Positions 61,722-64,000 of a stretch of 64,000 nt of DNA are shown here, piece after piece. The notes below the pieces were generated by a model. It was not told where the DNA came from. It saw nothing but the letters and a program-made list of their open reading frames with translations, and searched no databases. Every line of letters starts with the position of its first letter. The first letter of the stretch is position 1. Made by a program: the position numbers and the translations under genes. This stretch comes from Emticicia sp. C21. GTDB lineage: Bacteria; Bacteroidota; Bacteroidia; Cytophagales; Spirosomataceae. The stretch is from assembly GCF_003418935.1 (NCBI RefSeq), contig NZ_QVMT01000016.1, positions 1 through 64,000 of the forward strand, given 5' to 3'.

Positions 61722-61743
61722 GAGACGTATTGCAATACGTCTC
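61722..61743. repeat. Perfect 22-bp palindrome of the GAGACG...CGTCTC type
   Basis: Half-site GAGACGTATTG followed directly by its complement, in the 170-base space between the alpha/beta hydrolase and enoyl-CoA hydratase genes. Palindromes starting GAGACG and ending CGTCTC are scattered as intergenic repeats in several bacterial phyla (recalled, not looked up). Confidence 0.75.
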
Positions 61744-61843
61744 CAAAGGCATGTCTAAACAGTGAATTTTAATTGGATATAGTAAATTAAGTACAAGCAC
61801 TTCTCTCTTCATCAATTAAAGGAAATGTATTATTAATAAGTCT

Positions 61844-62602
61844 CTATTTATTCTTCTCAAAATTTCTCAAAAACTCAGCTCTATCAGTAATATCGGTTAG
61901 AAAAGTCTGTTCTATCGCTAATCCTTCATCCAAGGTTTTCGAGAAGCCTTCATTGTAAAGGTGTTTCATCGCTGCTATCGTCTGTGCTGAGTTTTGCAAG
62001 ATGTCATTAGCTAACTCAAAGGCTGTTTCTTCCAATTTATCCAAAGGCACAGCTCTGTTCACTAAGCCTATTCGTTCGGCTTCTTTGCCTGTAATTGGTC
62101 TGGCTGTAAATGATAACTCTTTGGCTTTCAGAATTCCTACTAACTTAGGCAATCGTTGAGTCATTCCCCATTTAGGCAATATTCCCCATTTGGTGTGGGT
62201 ATCTCCTATTTTTGCATCTTCGGCTGCCAGAATCAAATCAAAAAACATCATCAATTCGGTTGCACCGGTATAGCAATGTCCATGTACCAAAACAATACCT
62301 GGTTGTGGCATTGTGCGTAAAATATGGGCGATGTCGTTGCCATCCTGCAGAATATCTGATGCTTTAAACTGACCACCTTGTATACCTTCATTTAATGCCT
62401 TTAAATCAACCCCTGCCGAAAAAGCTCTGCCTGCTCCCTTTAGGATTACTACTTTAATATCGCTTCGTTTGGCTATATCCGCCAATGCCTGTTTTAATTC
62501 TACTATCATTAAAGGCGTGAGTGCATTTAACGAAGCTGGCTTGTTTAAGGTAAGAATAGCAATCGACTCTTTCTCCTCTACGATTATATCCTGATATTCC
62601 AT
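61844..62602 (-). CDS. Enoyl-CoA hydratase/isomerase family protein
   Basis: A 252-residue crotonase-fold enzyme. It starts MEYQDIIVEEKESIAILTLNKPASLNAL; the ATG at 62602 is preferred to an in-frame TTG upstream. The oxyanion-hole segments are GAGRAFSAGVDLKAL (first) and GHCYTGATELMMFFDLILAAEDAKIGDTHTKWGILP (second). One catalytic Glu position is visible in ATELM, while others vary, so hydratase versus isomerase cannot be told. It is followed by the hydrolase and dehydratase-like genes on the same strand, forming an acyl-CoA cluster. Confidence 0.92.
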   Translation of the reverse strand: MEYQDIIVEEKESIAILTLNKPASLNALTPLMIVELKQALADIAKRSDIKVVILKGAGRAFSAGVDLKALNEGIQGGQFKASDILQDGNDIAHILRTMPQPGIVLVHGHCYTGATELMMFFDLILAAEDAKIGDTHTKWGILPKWGMTQRLPKLVGILKAKELSFTARPITGKEAERIGLVNRAVPLDKLEETAFELANDILQNSAQTIAAMKHLYNEGFSKTLDEGLAIEQTFLTDITDRAEFLRNFEKNK

Positions 62603-62722
62603 ATCGTCATAATTGATAAACAAATGTAAGCAATTTTATTATGCTTGCATACGGCTCTGATTGAAATTAAATGACCAAAAATATACCGTTCAAAAATTTT
62701 CCTCCTATAAATAAAATAAACA

Positions 62723-62744
62723 ACTAAAAACTTAGTTATATTTG
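62723..62744 (+). promoter_or_regulatory. Promoter and dyad upstream of the LRR gene
   Basis: TATATTTG (62737-62744) matches the -7 consensus 20 bases before the start codon. A dyad ACTAA-AAAC-TTAGT (62723-62736) directly precedes it, and a further AACTAAAAAACTAA follows. A repressor such as a BlaI/MecI type could bind here; this is speculation. Confidence 0.5.
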
Positions 62745-62764
62745 TAAACTAAAAAACTAAATCT

Positions 62765-64000
62765 ATGAAAAACCTATTTTGCCTATTATTAATTATCTCC
62801 TTTTGCTCACATGGGCAACAGAAAGTGTTTAAAGCGAAGGATTTTGAAAGAGATATATTTCCATCAAAAATTACCAAAGATGGTAAGAGCACTATAGTGG
62901 AATCTACAAATCCGTATAAATCTCTTAATAATCCAATGCTTGACGATGCGAAAAATTATACGATTATACTAGAAGTAGAAAATAAGCGGCTGCAACATGA
63001 TTTTTACAAATTTGCCCGCGAACGCCATATAAGGTTTAATGAATTAAACGAAACCAAGAGTGTACCCGTTGAATTTATGGTTCAGCCTAACGGGGTTATA
63101 GACTATTTTGTTTATGGTTGGCAAGGTCCAATAAGAATTAACAATAGGGCTATTAGTGATAGCCTGAACCCGGAGTTTGAGCAGAAATTAGTTGCTGTAG
63201 CCAATGATTTTTGTAAAAACTACAAATTCCCGAGTCATTACAGTAAAGAAAAGTTCAGAATTGGTTTTTTACTCAATTTTGACCTTATACCAAAAAAGCC
63301 AAGCAAAATGTTTATCTATAATGTAGCAATGGCCGAGGCTTGTGATAAACCCGACACTGTAAAAACATTGATGCTGAATGGCTTAAGATTAGAGTCATTT
63401 CCGATGGTAGTTTTTAAATTTAAAAATCTTGAAAAACTGGATTTGTCAAATAATTATATTCAAAAGGTACCTAAGGCAGTATCGAAAATCAAGAACCTTA
63501 AATTTTTAAGTATCAGCAACAATCCTATCAATAATAACAAGATAAAATTTAAGAGAAATAACCATATAAAAGATTTAAATCTGCAGTACACAGGTATACC
63601 ATACTTACCAAGAAGCCTGTCAAAGAATCAAAAGCTTGAAGTCTTGTTCTTAGGAAACAATCGGTTTATCAGTTTCAGAAAGCGTGATTTTAAAAAGATG
63701 AATAATCTGAAAGCGTTGAATCTATACAATGCCCGGCTATCTGAGTTACCAATGAGCGTAACAAAATTGCTAAATTTAGAGGAGCTGGATTTATACTATA
63801 ATGACTTAAAGCAACTACCTAATGAAATTTGTGATATGCCAAAACTGAAAACTTTGGCAGTATCGAATAATGAGCTTTGGAATCTACCTGCTCATATCGC
63901 AAAAATCAAGACTCTTGAAACGCTATATGCTCACCATAACCGACTGAATGATTTACCTACCCTACCCGATTTAAAGTTGCTGCATATTGGGAACAATATG
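62765..64000 (+). CDS. Exported leucine-rich-repeat protein (3' end outside window)
   Basis: The frame is open for 412 codons from the ATG at 62765 to the window end. A signal peptide is present (MKNLFCLLLIISFCSHGQ). Residues about 20-190 form an N-terminal domain with a TonB-C-like flavour (VEFMVQPNGVIDYFVYGW) that I cannot assign with confidence. From about residue 200 leucine-rich repeats of the bacterial 23-residue type follow: LEKLDLSNNYIQKVPKAVSKIKN, LKALNLYNARLSELPMSVTKL, LEELDLYYNDLKQLPNEICDMPK and LETLYAHHNRLNDLP. It is likely a surface or periplasmic binding protein; the ligand is unknown. Confidence 0.85.
   Translation, partial: MKNLFCLLLIISFCSHGQQKVFKAKDFERDIFPSKITKDGKSTIVESTNPYKSLNNPMLDDAKNYTIILEVENKRLQHDFYKFARERHIRFNELNETKSVPVEFMVQPNGVIDYFVYGWQGPIRINNRAISDSLNPEFEQKLVAVANDFCKNYKFPSHYSKEKFRIGFLLNFDLIPKKPSKMFIYNVAMAEACDKPDTVKTLMLNGLRLESFPMVVFKFKNLEKLDLSNNYIQKVPKAVSKIKNLKFLSISNNPINNNKIKFKRNNHIKDLNLQYTGIPYLPRSLSKNQKLEVLFLGNNRFISFRKRDFKKMNNLKALNLYNARLSELPMSVTKLLNLEELDLYYNDLKQLPNEICDMPKLKTLAVSNNELWNLPAHIAKIKTLETLYAHHNRLNDLPTLPDLKLLHIGNNM

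Overview
The window is chromosomal DNA from a low-GC member of the Bacteroidetes, most likely the order Cytophagales (an Emticicia/Arcicella-like genus is a guess). The evidence is TAnnTTTG-type promoter elements, no consistent Shine-Dalgarno sequences, outer-membrane barrel proteins with a carboxypeptidase-D-like N-terminal domain, an ELWxxDGT-repeat surface protein, a BT_3928-type DoxX protein, and the neighbourhood folP / DUF1599 / DoxX. No rRNA, tRNA, CRISPR array, integrase or prophage was seen.

Layout. 0.2-10 kb: a secreted zinc metalloprotease, a small repeat protein, an ECF sigma factor with a HEAT-repeat anti-sigma candidate, an outer-membrane barrel protein and two paralogous DUF4097-like exported proteins. 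10-16 kb: MarC, a class V aminotransferase, the diadenylate cyclase CdaA and a second large barrel protein. 16-22 kb: a cytochrome b / molybdopterin oxidoreductase pair, a 2OG-Fe(II) oxygenase, prfC, an isolated nuoC and a small periplasmic protein. 22-36.9 kb: the ELWxxDGT protein, pyrB, aroA, a lipoprotein esterase, thrA, an SdpR/SdpI-like pair, folP, DUF1599, DoxX, a fold-back MITE and aroK. 36.9-43.8 kb: a FadL-like porin, a Gly/Tyr/Ser-rich lipoprotein, proS, DUF1003, SlyD and an HD-like hydrolase.

44.0-52.2 kb is the accessory island and the main result: a compact same-strand operon encoding a WGR + ARM/HEAT-repeat protein, a WGR + beta-propeller protein, a winged-helix + SWIM zinc-finger protein, a structured non-coding RNA and a retron reverse transcriptase. 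The RT has YADD and the retron hallmarks NAxxH and VTG. The RNA has a perfect 13-bp a1/a2 repeat (50403-50415 with 50623-50635), two small msr hairpins and a long msd hairpin (50488-50601). I read this as a complete retron, probably anti-phage, of the class with ARM and WH-SWIM partners, carrying an extra WGR-propeller gene. An outer-membrane barrel and a lipoprotein gene follow directly.

53.9-64 kb: a TipA-like MerR regulator with a classic 19-bp-spacer promoter followed by VOC, DoxX and GyrI-like genes; alaS; a small acyl-CoA cluster (enoyl-CoA hydratase, alpha/beta hydrolase, and a 4-hydroxybutyryl-CoA dehydratase-like gene split by a probable 1-nt deletion); and a leucine-rich-repeat gene cut by the window end.

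A family of octamer repeats (consensus AWTKAGTG) occurs throughout, set against gene boundaries of minus-strand genes with opposite orientation at 5' and 3' ends. It is the most unusual non-coding structure outside the retron.
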